This document shows positions 33,727 through 41,754 of a DNA stretch of 43,384 nucleotides, piece after piece (positions within the stretch are counted from its first letter, which is position 1; the number at the start of each line of letters is the position of its first letter). A program made the translations under genes and the position numbers. Location of the stretch: contig JBGSVW010000040.1 of NCBI GenBank assembly GCA_041752735.1, forward strand, positions 1 through 43,384. The letters run 5' to 3'. The DNA comes from UBA1422 sp041752735. Its GTDB lineage: Bacteria; Bacillota; Clostridia; Peptostreptococcales; Anaerovoracaceae. The notes under the pieces are model-generated. The model had not been told where the DNA came from. It did no database searches and was given only the letters and a program-made list of their open reading frames with translations.

Positions 33727-34482
33727 ATGCACGACATCAAAAAAATAGATATCATGGAAGGGATTTTAGATGAGAACGACAACATCGCCGGTCACATCAA
33801 AGATCACTTGGGTAGCCATGGCATTTTGGTAGTCAACGAAATGGGCGCACCGGGCGTCGGGAAGACCACCACCTTAAAAAATATCATTGCCCGGTTAGAG
33901 GGGTTGAAGCCTTATGTCATTGAAGGGGACATCGAATCCGATATAGATACGGTGGATCTTAGAAATATGGGAATTGATGCCTATCAGATTAATACTTACG
34001 GCGCCTGCCATTTGGATGCCCCTATGATCGACCATATGGTGGATCACATCACTTTTAACGCCCCGGGCATACTCTTTATTGAAAATGTGGGAAACCTTGT
34101 GTGCCCCGCAGAATTCTCCATTGGTGAACATGTTAAGATGTTGGTCTCCACCGTGACAGAGGGTAGTGACAAACCATACAAATATCCTTTGGCATTTGAG
34201 AAAGCGGACATTATCATTCTGAACAAAGTAGATTTGATTCCTTATTTGGATTTTGATGAAGAGTTCTTTATGAGGGGGATTCGAGCCTTGAATCCATCCG
34301 TGCCTGTATTTAAGGTATCAGGAACCACCGGAGAAGGGTTTGATGAAGTAGCCAAGTGGTTTGGTGAAAAAGCCAACGCTTTGGAACTCCATGAACACCA
34401 TCATGAAGAAACCCATGAACATCACAATAAAGAAACCCATGAACACCACCATGAGGAGGCTCATGAACACCATCATCACTGA
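33727..34482 (+). CDS. hypB: Hydrogenase nickel incorporation GTPase HypB with C-terminal His-rich tail
   Basis: GTPase that drives nickel insertion; 251 residues. P-loop GAPGVGKTTTLKNI, dimer-interface metal site YGACHLDAPMIDH, ENVGNLVCPAEF and the NKVD motif are intact. The last 30 residues are a His/Glu tail made of 8-residue units of type HEHHHEET, encoded by 24-bp tandem repeats at 34390-34479. His-rich stretches in HypB are normally near the N-terminus, so a C-terminal tail is unusual; by analogy it could bind or store nickel. The last 20 bases overlap hypF. Confidence 0.95.
   Translation: MHDIKKIDIMEGILDENDNIAGHIKDHLGSHGILVVNEMGAPGVGKTTTLKNIIARLEGLKPYVIEGDIESDIDTVDLRNMGIDAYQINTYGACHLDAPMIDHMVDHITFNAPGILFIENVGNLVCPAEFSIGEHVKMLVSTVTEGSDKPYKYPLAFEKADIIILNKVDLIPYLDFDEEFFMRGIRALNPSVPVFKVSGTTGEGFDEVAKWFGEKANALELHEHHHEETHEHHNKETHEHHHEEAHEHHHH
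34390..34479 (+). repeat. Tandem 24-bp repeats (3.75 copies) inside hypB
   Basis: Units at 34390-34413, 34414-34437, 34438-34461 and a partial one at 34462-34479 each begin CATGAACA and encode His-rich octapeptides. Unit 3 differs at its end (GAGGAGGCT instead of GAAGAAACC or AAAGAAACC), which creates the ribosome binding site for hypF. Every unit also contains an ATG in the hypF frame. Confidence 0.9.
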
Positions 34483-36811
34483 AACAATTAAAATCTGGGG
34501 CATTGTCCAAGGGGTTGGTTTTCGACCGTTTGTAGCCAAAGTTGCAAAGCGCTTTTCCATGAAAGGAGAGGTGCTGAATCTTGGCGGACTGGTGCAGTTG
34601 ACGTTGACCGACACGAAGCCCAGGATTGATTCCTTTTTAGATACCCTCAAAAAAGAAAAACCGGATCCCGCAGAAATTGTTCACATCGGCCGCTTCGTGG
34701 TTCCGACCCGATACTTTTCTGAATTTGTCATTCTAAGTAGCGAAGACACGACTTTATCTGATGAAGAAGCGGTCATGATACCCGCCGACTTATCCATCTG
34801 CCCGGAATGCCATAGAGAGATGAATACCCCAACTGACCGCCGATTCCGTCATCCGTTTATCAGTTGCATGGCTTGCGGTCCCAGATATACCATCATCGAC
34901 AAAGTACCCTATGACCGTCATAACACATCTATGTCTTCATTCTCCATGTGCCCCCAATGCCAGCGGGAATATACTACACTGGAGGATCGGCGCTATCATG
35001 CCCAAACCATTTCATGCCATGATTGTGGACCTAGGATGAAAGTTCGGTTCCCTGATGAATTAAATCCATCAGCGGCATCCAAGAGTCCCAAAGATGTAAT
35101 GGACTCGGAGTCTTGGCTGGAATCTGCAGCTTCGATTTTATTGGCTGGTGGTGTGATTGCAATGAAGGCCATGGGCGGATACCATTTGATGGCGGATCCC
35201 TTGAATGAAGTGGCCGTCATGGAACTACGGAAGATAAAAAAACGGGAAGAAAAACCTTTCGCCATCCTGTTTTCATCTATAGATGAAATTCGGCAATACT
35301 GTTCTGTTGACGAAACAGAGGAAAGTTTGTTGAACTCTTCGGCAAAACCTATTGTATTACTTGAACAACTGGAAGACGGGCCAAAGATGATTGAGTCGGC
35401 CAAAAGCCGTTTCATCGGAAGCTTTCTCCCCGCTATGGGGGGGCAGGTTCTGCTACTAGAAGCATTTGGTGGACCCCTGATTGCCACCAGCGCTAATTTC
35501 GCTGGGCTACCAATCATCAACACAGAAAAAGAGATGTTCGCGATGATGGCACAAGAACCCTTGATTCGAGCTGTCTACTACCATGACAGAGACATCCGTG
35601 TCAGCACAGAGGATTCTGTGGTGAGAGTGATTGATGGTCAACCACAGATGCTTCGCAGGTCCAGGGGTTATGCCCCGGTGCCCCTATACGTTGAGGGTGG
35701 AGGAGTGCCGATTTTTGCCACCGGTCCCCAGCTAAAAAATGCTTTCGCAGTGAGCAAAGGTGCCTATGTATATATGAGCCAGTACTTTGGAGATTTGGAC
35801 GGACAGGAAATACAACATATTTATAAGGATACCCTCGGGTGGATGTCCGATTTATTTGATATTAAGCCCCAGGCTGTTGTCTGCGACCTGCATCCGCGTT
35901 ATGCTACAACAGGCTTTGCGGAGGAATATGCTAGCAACAATCAACTACCGCTTTATCGGGTACAACATCACCACGCCCATGTGGCATCGGTTATGGCGGA
36001 ACATCAACTAAAGGGCAAAGTCATCGGGGTCAGCTTTGATGGCACTGGCTACGGAAACGACGGCAAAATTTGGGGCGGTGAGTTCCTGCTCTGTGAAGAG
36101 GGAGAAGTTCGCCGTGTGTCGCATCTTCGATATATACGTATGCTTGGTGGAGATAGCTCCATGAAAGATGCCAGAAAATCAGCATTGAGTATCATTTTTC
36201 ATGGTCAAAACAAAGTTGAAAGATCTGACGGGAAGGCAGAAGCTAGTCCGTCGCAGGATAGTGAAACGATAGAATTCAATTTGGATCTAGAAGCGATTCT
36301 GCAATATGCCAAGGAACATAACACCCTGATGATGGAAGCGGGTGACCAAAATCCGGACAACCAAATGATTCTTCGAGCATTGGAGTATGATATCAACACC
36401 ATCGAAAGCTCCAGCATGGGAAGACTCTTCGATGGCGTGGCAGCTTTACTGGGAATTTGCAGCTATAATCAGTATGAAGGCCAGTGCGCGATGCTTCTTG
36501 AGGATGCGGCTGATTGGGCAATGAAGCATCCGGGTAAGGATAGGGCATGTGACTTGGCACTTGCATTCCATCTCCAGGTAGCCCAAACGATTCTAAGGCA
36601 ATGCCAGCAGATTCGAAAGAAAACAGACGCATACCAGGTCGCCCTCACAGGAGGTGTCTTCCAAAACAAAATACTAATGGAAGAAAGCCTTTCCCTGCTA
36701 AGACAGGAAGCGTTTGAACCATATTATAATATTTCCGTCAGTCCCAATGACGGCGGAATCGCCCTAGGCCAAATCTATGTGGCCGGACACCAAATGAAGA
36801 ATAGGAGTTAA
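34463..36811 (+). CDS. hypF: Carbamoyltransferase HypF
   Basis: Uses carbamoyl phosphate and ATP to carbamoylate the C-terminal cysteine of HypE, the first step to the CN ligands. 782 residues. Order: acylphosphatase domain (IWGIVQGVGFRPFVAKVA), two zinc-finger motifs (CPECHREM ... CMACGPRYT and CPQCQREY ... CHDCGPRM), YrdC-like domain (AMGGYHLMAD), and Kae1-like carbamoyltransferase domain (HHHAHVASVMAEH, VSFDGTGYGNDGKIWGGEFL). The frame extends upstream through the hypB repeats, but only the ATG at 34463 has a ribosome site (GAGGAGG at 34453-34459), and homology begins five residues later. Overlaps hypB by 20 nt. Confidence 0.95.
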   Translation: MNTIITETIKIWGIVQGVGFRPFVAKVAKRFSMKGEVLNLGGLVQLTLTDTKPRIDSFLDTLKKEKPDPAEIVHIGRFVVPTRYFSEFVILSSEDTTLSDEEAVMIPADLSICPECHREMNTPTDRRFRHPFISCMACGPRYTIIDKVPYDRHNTSMSSFSMCPQCQREYTTLEDRRYHAQTISCHDCGPRMKVRFPDELNPSAASKSPKDVMDSESWLESAASILLAGGVIAMKAMGGYHLMADPLNEVAVMELRKIKKREEKPFAILFSSIDEIRQYCSVDETEESLLNSSAKPIVLLEQLEDGPKMIESAKSRFIGSFLPAMGGQVLLLEAFGGPLIATSANFAGLPIINTEKEMFAMMAQEPLIRAVYYHDRDIRVSTEDSVVRVIDGQPQMLRRSRGYAPVPLYVEGGGVPIFATGPQLKNAFAVSKGAYVYMSQYFGDLDGQEIQHIYKDTLGWMSDLFDIKPQAVVCDLHPRYATTGFAEEYASNNQLPLYRVQHHHAHVASVMAEHQLKGKVIGVSFDGTGYGNDGKIWGGEFLLCEEGEVRRVSHLRYIRMLGGDSSMKDARKSALSIIFHGQNKVERSDGKAEASPSQDSETIEFNLDLEAILQYAKEHNTLMMEAGDQNPDNQMILRALEYDINTIESSSMGRLFDGVAALLGICSYNQYEGQCAMLLEDAADWAMKHPGKDRACDLALAFHLQVAQTILRQCQQIRKKTDAYQVALTGGVFQNKILMEESLSLLRQEAFEPYYNISVSPNDGGIALGQIYVAGHQMKNRS

Positions 36812-36816
36812 TATTT

Positions 36817-37053
36817 ATGTGTATCGCAATACCGGGCAAAATTATTTCAGTGGAAGGACAACATGCAAAGGTAGACTTTAGCGGCAATGTGGTCAATATC
36901 AATGTGGGGCTTATTTCCCCTGAAGTTGGACAATATGTGCTGGTTCATGCCGGCTGCGCCATTGAAGTGATGGAAAAGAACAAAGCGGATGAACTGCTGT
37001 CTTTGTTTGCTGAGTTGGAAGAGGCGGAAGCTGAGTGGAAAGATCGGTCATAG
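36817..37053 (+). CDS. hypC: Hydrogenase maturation chaperone HypC
   Basis: Small chaperone that works with HypD to assemble the Fe(CN)2CO unit and to deliver it to the large subunit. 78 residues. The N-terminal MCIAIPGKII carries the essential Cys2, and VGQYVLVHAGCAIEVM is the conserved second half. AGGAG lies nine bases before the ATG. Follows hypF by 5 bp. Confidence 0.96.
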   Translation: MCIAIPGKIISVEGQHAKVDFSGNVVNINVGLISPEVGQYVLVHAGCAIEVMEKNKADELLSLFAELEEAEAEWKDRS

Positions 37054-37078
37054 CTGGCTGATAGAGAAAGGATGTTTC

Positions 37079-38119
37079 ATGGAACTCCAACAAATCATCA
37101 AAGAACTTATGGTTTATGAAGGCAAAGCAGACGGAAGCGACCTTAAAATAATGGAAGTCTGTGGCACCCATACGGCAGCAATTTTTCGAAAAGGTATCCG
37201 ACAGTTGATTTCTCCTAAAATTCGTTTGATTTCGGGTCCGGGATGTCCTGTTTGTGTGACGCCGACGGCCTACATAGACAAATGCATTGAATTTGCCATG
37301 AAGGATCATCATGTTCTTCTGACCTTTGGTGATATGATGAAAGTCCCTGGAACCCAGGGCAGTTTATCGGATATGGTTGGGGAAGGAGCCAGGGTTAAAC
37401 TGATGTATTCCCCGTTTGAAGCTATAGAACTGGCAAAACAAAACCCGGATATCACCTATGTGATAGCAGCGGTGGGCTTTGAGACAACAGTGCCGGCCTA
37501 TGGTTTGTTGCTGGAAGAAGCACAAAAGTCCGATTTAGAGAATATCCTGCTGGTCACAGCACTAAAGACGGTTTTGCCGGCCTTAGAATATATCTGCAAC
37601 AGCCAACCTGACATTGACGGCTTCATCATGCCGGGGCATGTGAGCGTAATCACTGGCAGCAATGCTTTCTTAGGCTTGGCAGAGAAGTATCACAAACCTT
37701 TTGTTGTGGCTGGATTTGAAGCCGAGCATGTTTTGGCTTCTATTTATCGGATTATGAAGCAAACCCAACACGGTCAGGGAACCGTCGAAAACGTTTATCC
37801 GGGCGCAGTTCGTCCAGAGGGAAATGTGAAGGCAATGGAAGTAATCAACAGACACTTCGTGCCGGGGCCTGCCATGTGGCGTGGACTGGGCATTATCCCA
37901 GATTCTGGTCTTTATCTCAAAAAGGGAGACATCAGTCGTGGACTTACGCAAGACAAAGAATTGCCTGAGGCATGCCGCTGTGGTGATGTCATTGTGGGTA
38001 AAATCAATCCGGATGAGTGCCCCATGTTTGGAAAAAGTTGTAACCCTGCCAATCCGTATGGACCATGCATGGTTTCTGCCGAGGGGGCTTGCGGCATCTG
38101 GTTTCGAAATGTAAAATAG
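37079..38119 (+). CDS. hypD: Hydrogenase maturation factor HypD
   Basis: Iron-sulfur scaffold on which the Fe(CN)2CO group is assembled; 346 residues from the chosen start. Motifs: MEVCGTHTAAIFRKG, ISGPGCPVCVTP, VGFETTVPAYG, and the C-terminal cluster region (CRCGDVI, then DECPMFGKSCNPANPYGPC). The frame is open into hypC, but MELQQIIKELM with AAAGGATG upstream is the clear start, 25 bp after the hypC stop. Confidence 0.96.
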   Translation: MELQQIIKELMVYEGKADGSDLKIMEVCGTHTAAIFRKGIRQLISPKIRLISGPGCPVCVTPTAYIDKCIEFAMKDHHVLLTFGDMMKVPGTQGSLSDMVGEGARVKLMYSPFEAIELAKQNPDITYVIAAVGFETTVPAYGLLLEEAQKSDLENILLVTALKTVLPALEYICNSQPDIDGFIMPGHVSVITGSNAFLGLAEKYHKPFVVAGFEAEHVLASIYRIMKQTQHGQGTVENVYPGAVRPEGNVKAMEVINRHFVPGPAMWRGLGIIPDSGLYLKKGDISRGLTQDKELPEACRCGDVIVGKINPDECPMFGKSCNPANPYGPCMVSAEGACGIWFRNVK

Positions 38120-38180
38120 CAATAGTCTTTCAACGTTTTTTACGAACTACAAAAAAAGAAAACTAAGATAGGAGATCTTC

Positions 38181-39176
38181 ATGAAAATCACCATGGCTCA
38201 TGGCAGCGGAGGCAAAGACTCTGCAGTGCTTATGGGGAATATATTTGGAAAATACTTTGACAACCCGGTGCTCAATCAGTTGGACGATGCAGCGGTTCTG
38301 GATATGTCAGACCTGGCGTTGGGATCAAAATTGGCATGTTCCACCGATACCTTTGTGGTGACACCTGTGGTTTTCCCCGGCGGGAATATAGGCAAACTGG
38401 CCATTTGTGGTACCGTCAACGATTTGTTGATGATGGGTGCGACACCAAAATATCTGACTTGCGGTTTTGTCCTTCAGGAAGGACTGGAAATATCTTTGCT
38501 TGAAGAGATTGTAAAATCCATGGCCAATGAAGCCAGAGAAGCCGGCGTCATCATCGTGGCCGGAGATACAAAAGTCGTTGAAGGAAACGGCGAACTTTTC
38601 ATCAACACCACTGGAATTGGAATTGTTCCGGCAGAAAGGGACATCCATGTGACGTCCTGTATTGCCGGAGATGTTATTTTACTCTCAGGTACACTGGGAG
38701 ATCATCATGCTTGTATTTTAGGTTCTAGAATGGGGATAGAAAACCCCATTCAAAGCGATTGCGCTTGCCTGGGAGACATCACTTCCGCACTTCTTGACAA
38801 CGGCATCCACGTCAAAGCCATGCGAGACGTGACAAGGGGAGGCTTGGCTACTATTCTCAATGAATTTTGTCAATCCTCTGGATTGTCCGCAGAAATCGCT
38901 GAAGAAAGGGTGCCGGTATCTACCACTGTCCAAGGCTTTTGCGATTTGTTGGGATTGGAACCTTTTTATATGGCCAATGAAGGGAAGATGATTGCGGTGG
39001 TGGCTTCGGAAGACGCAGAACGTGCATTGGAATTGATGAGACAAACAGTCCACGGCAAAAATGCCGCAATTGTTGGAAAGTTTTCTCAAGGAAAAGGTGT
39101 TACCGTTCGAACATCCCTTGGCAGCACCAGAGTGCTGGATGTCCTTTATGGAGAAGGTTTGCCTAGAATCTGTTAA
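38181..39176 (+). CDS. hypE: Hydrogenase maturation factor HypE
   Basis: Dehydrates its C-terminal thiocarboxamide to thiocyanate, the CN donor. 331 residues, ending in PRIC with the acceptor Cys331. PurM-like ATP-binding elements are visible (AHGSGGKDSAVLM, GTVNDLLMMGATPKYL, RDVTRGGLATILNEF). AGGAGA precedes the ATG. A 61-bp gap after hypD shows no terminator. Last gene of the cluster; no hydrogenase endopeptidase gene follows. Confidence 0.97.
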   Translation: MKITMAHGSGGKDSAVLMGNIFGKYFDNPVLNQLDDAAVLDMSDLALGSKLACSTDTFVVTPVVFPGGNIGKLAICGTVNDLLMMGATPKYLTCGFVLQEGLEISLLEEIVKSMANEAREAGVIIVAGDTKVVEGNGELFINTTGIGIVPAERDIHVTSCIAGDVILLSGTLGDHHACILGSRMGIENPIQSDCACLGDITSALLDNGIHVKAMRDVTRGGLATILNEFCQSSGLSAEIAEERVPVSTTVQGFCDLLGLEPFYMANEGKMIAVVASEDAERALELMRQTVHGKNAAIVGKFSQGKGVTVRTSLGSTRVLDVLYGEGLPRIC

Positions 39177-39219
39177 AGTAGTTGATCACAAAGAAGTTCA
39201 ACGTTAAAAAAGTTCAATG

Positions 39220-39879
39220 TTAAAGAATTTCAAATCGATTTTTTTGGAAGCGAATCAACCCTTCGTCCCTCATTTTACATAATTCATTGGAAAGTGCGCT
39301 ACGGTCCACAAAGAGAAAATCTGCCAATTGCTCACGATTATATGGAATGCTGAACACATTTGTGCCGGCATTCTTTTTTTGCGTTTCAAAAAAAGTGAGG
39401 AGTTTTTCACGGATTTTTCGTTTGGAGACAATCTCTAATTTCTGATTTAACCCAAGAATCTTATCGGTGAGCATAGATAACATGTTTTCGATGAGGCGGG
39501 TGTGAAACGTACAAGCTGAAGAACAGGTTGTTATGATTTTCTTGCAGTCTAAAAACAAGACTTCACAGTCTTCCATGGCTACCACGGAGACAAAGGCTTC
39601 CGGATGTTTTGAGCAGGCGAAGGATTCTCCGAAGCATTCTCCCGGCATCAGGACAGCTACCAGATTTCGCAGACCTTCCTCGCTTTCCCGTACTATGGAG
39701 ACTTTACCCGTTAGTACCACGCCGACAGAACGGACCGGATCGCCGGCGAGAATGATATGGTTATCCTTTTGGTATAGATGAACTCTTGCACAAAGGCAAT
39801 GGAGCATTCCCAGCAGATCGTCTTCTTGTATCTGATCAAACAAAGGATTCGATGCGATGACATGATATGGTATATTCAT
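39220..39879 (-). CDS. Crp/Fnr-family transcriptional regulator (HcpR-like by position)
   Basis: 219 residues: cyclic-nucleotide-binding-type sensor domain (about residues 15-125, GKVSIVRESEEG and PGECFGESFA), a long dimerisation helix, and a C-terminal winged helix (NREQLADFLFVDRSALSNELCKMRDEGLI). Nine cysteines are scattered through it, including TTCSSACTF (C-x3-C), but there is no N-terminal Fnr-type cluster. The start at 39879 is chosen because GGGAGG sits 5 bases upstream; an upstream ATG-like codon at 39921 lacks this. Divergent from hcp, as HcpR regulators often are; a palindrome sits between them and recurs before echA. The signal could be NO or redox state, sensed by heme or thiols, but this is inference. 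Confidence 0.88.
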   Translation of the reverse strand: MNIPYHVIASNPLFDQIQEDDLLGMLHCLCARVHLYQKDNHIILAGDPVRSVGVVLTGKVSIVRESEEGLRNLVAVLMPGECFGESFACSKHPEAFVSVVAMEDCEVLFLDCKKIITTCSSACTFHTRLIENMLSMLTDKILGLNQKLEIVSKRKIREKLLTFFETQKKNAGTNVFSIPYNREQLADFLFVDRSALSNELCKMRDEGLIRFQKNRFEIL

Positions 39880-39936
39880 AGAACCTCCCGGGAAATCCCC
39901 GCTGAAATTGTGAAAAAACATTTAAAAAGGTGGAAT

Positions 39937-39956
39937 TACGTTGTTTTAACAACGAA
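39937..39956. promoter_or_regulatory. Palindromic operator in the regulator/hcp divergent region (CGTTG-N6-CAACG)
   Basis: CGTTG (39939-39943) and CAACG (39950-39954) are inverted repeats around TTTTAA. Over 25 bases it matches the ech site at 20 positions. The centre is 39946.5; TATATT at 39976-39981 begins 29.5 bp downstream and there is no -35 box, which is class II activator geometry for hcp. Confidence 0.72.
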
Positions 39957-39975
39957 ACATCTGCCTTGATTATAG

Positions 39976-39981
39976 TATATT
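39976..39981 (+). promoter_or_regulatory. Candidate -10 box of hcp
   Basis: TATATT with no recognisable -35 hexamer 17 bp upstream (CGAAAC), consistent with activator dependence. Start expected near 39988, placing the palindrome at about -41.5. Confidence 0.5.
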
Positions 39982-40052
39982 GAGGTCAGAAGTCAAGCAC
40001 AAATAAACCGCATATCTGGAAGATATGCCTCGATTACGAAAGGAATTAAAAG

Positions 40053-41600
40053 ATGTCAATGTTTTGTTTTCAATGCGAACAAACCGCAAAGGGAAGCGCC
40101 TGCACCGTATCCGGTGTGTGTGGCAAAAAACCTGAAACTTCTGACCTTCAGGATAAGTTAACAGGGAAAATGGTCTCCCTGGCCAAGGCTGCAAAAGACA
40201 GAAACACCTCCGAAACAGATGGACTCATCATCGATGGGTTGTTTACAACAGTAACCAACGTCAGTTTTGATGACGTAAGTCTTACAGCACTTGGTGTGAA
40301 AATCGATATGGCTTCCGCTGCTTTTGGCGGAGCTCCAGAGATGGACATGAATCAGCTATGGGGAGACAACGAAGACATTCGTTCCCTGAAATCCTTGATT
40401 CTGTTCGGCTTACGTGGCATGGCAGCTTATGCACATCATGCAAGAGCACTGGGAAAAACCGATCCGGAAGTCAATGCATTTTTCTACACTGCACTGGCTG
40501 CCATTGGAGAAGAGCATACTGCTGAGGAACTTCTGGCAATGACACTGGAAACCGGCAACGTAAACCTAAAGTGTATGGCACTTTTGGATGCCGCCAACAC
40601 CGGCACCTATGGAACTCCGGTTCCCACAAAGGTCACCTGCAATATCGAAAAAGGACCATTCATCGTCATTACAGGTCATGATCTTTATGACTTGAAACTT
40701 CTTTTAGAGCAGACAAAGGACAAAGGAATCAACATTTATACCCATGGTGAAATGCTACCGGCACATGGTTACCCCGAACTGAAGAAATACCCACATCTGA
40801 AGGGAAACTTCGGAACCGCATGGCAGAATCAACAGAAGGAATTCGATAACATTCCGGGTCCCGTTCTGTTCACCACAAATTGCCTCATGCCGCCAAAAGA
40901 AAATTATGCAGACCGAATCTTCACCACTTCAGTGGTGGCCTATCCTGAACTGGTTCACGTAGGCGAAGATAAAGATTTCACACCTGTAATCAGCAAAGCC
41001 CTTGAACTGGGTGGATACAAAGAAGACCAACATCAGACAGGCATCAACGGCGGCGATGTAATGATTACTGGATTCGGACATGGAACGGTACTGTCTGTGG
41101 CAGGAACTGTCATTGATGCGGTTAAATCCGGTGCCATCAAGCATTTCTTCTTGGTTGGTGGTTGCGACGGTGCGAAACCCGGTCGAAACTATTATACGGA
41201 TTTCGTAGCCCAGACCCCGGCAGACACGATAATTCTAACCCTGGCTTGTGGCAAATTCAGATTCAATGATATGGATTTGGGAGAAATCGGCGGCCTGCCT
41301 AGAATCATGGATATGGGACAGTGCAATGATGCCTACAGTGCAATCAGAGTCGCAGTTGCCCTGGCAGAAGCCTTTGAGTGCTCCGTCAACGAACTGCCTC
41401 TGACCTTGGTGCTATCCTGGTACGAACAAAAGGCTGTTTGCATACTGCTGACACTTTTGGCATTGGGAATCAAGGACATCTATATCGGTCCTACATTGCC
41501 AGCCTTCATTTCACCTAACATCCTGAAGGTGCTGGTGGACAACTACAATCTGACTCCGATTTCCACACCGGAAGAGGACCTAAAGAAAATATTGGGCTAA
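40053..41600 (+). CDS. hcp: Hybrid cluster protein (hydroxylamine reductase)
   Basis: Iron-sulfur enzyme linked to NO/hydroxylamine detoxification. 515 residues. N-terminal cluster motif C-x2-C-x8-C-x5-C (CFQCEQTAKGSACTVSGVC), the spacing typical of strict anaerobes. Candidate hybrid-cluster ligands are all visible: TGHDL, THGEMLPAHG, TTNCLMPP, VGGCDGAKPGR, LACGKFRF, MGQCND and SWYEQKAV. AAAGGAATT precedes the ATG. No hcr reductase gene is adjacent; in anaerobes ferredoxin or rubredoxin-type donors are assumed. Confidence 0.97.
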   Translation: MSMFCFQCEQTAKGSACTVSGVCGKKPETSDLQDKLTGKMVSLAKAAKDRNTSETDGLIIDGLFTTVTNVSFDDVSLTALGVKIDMASAAFGGAPEMDMNQLWGDNEDIRSLKSLILFGLRGMAAYAHHARALGKTDPEVNAFFYTALAAIGEEHTAEELLAMTLETGNVNLKCMALLDAANTGTYGTPVPTKVTCNIEKGPFIVITGHDLYDLKLLLEQTKDKGINIYTHGEMLPAHGYPELKKYPHLKGNFGTAWQNQQKEFDNIPGPVLFTTNCLMPPKENYADRIFTTSVVAYPELVHVGEDKDFTPVISKALELGGYKEDQHQTGINGGDVMITGFGHGTVLSVAGTVIDAVKSGAIKHFFLVGGCDGAKPGRNYYTDFVAQTPADTIILTLACGKFRFNDMDLGEIGGLPRIMDMGQCNDAYSAIRVAVALAEAFECSVNELPLTLVLSWYEQKAVCILLTLLALGIKDIYIGPTLPAFISPNILKVLVDNYNLTPISTPEEDLKKILG

Positions 41601-41666
41601 ACCAGCTAATATGTATTAGTATAGGATTTACCCATAACGACAAACGGACAAAGATTATACCAAACA

Positions 41667-41706
41667 AAAACCGGCAACTTCCTAACGGAGGCTGCCGGTT
41701 TTCTCT
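41667..41706. terminator. Bidirectional intrinsic terminator between hcp and the CoA-disulfide reductase gene
   Basis: AAAACCGGCA (41667-41676) pairs with TGCCGGTTTT (41693-41702), and the stem continues as CTTCC/GGAGG to a TAAC loop. A and T runs flank it on both sides; the genes on either side are convergent. Confidence 0.93.
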
Positions 41707-41754
41707 TATCTTTAGGGGATAAATTATAAGTTTTTGGTGACTCAACCTTAGTGG

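Noticed and set aside
39880..39921. Longer start for the Crp/Fnr-like regulator at 39921
   Set aside because: The 14 added residues have no family resemblance, and the GGGAGG ribosome site clearly serves the ATG at 39879.
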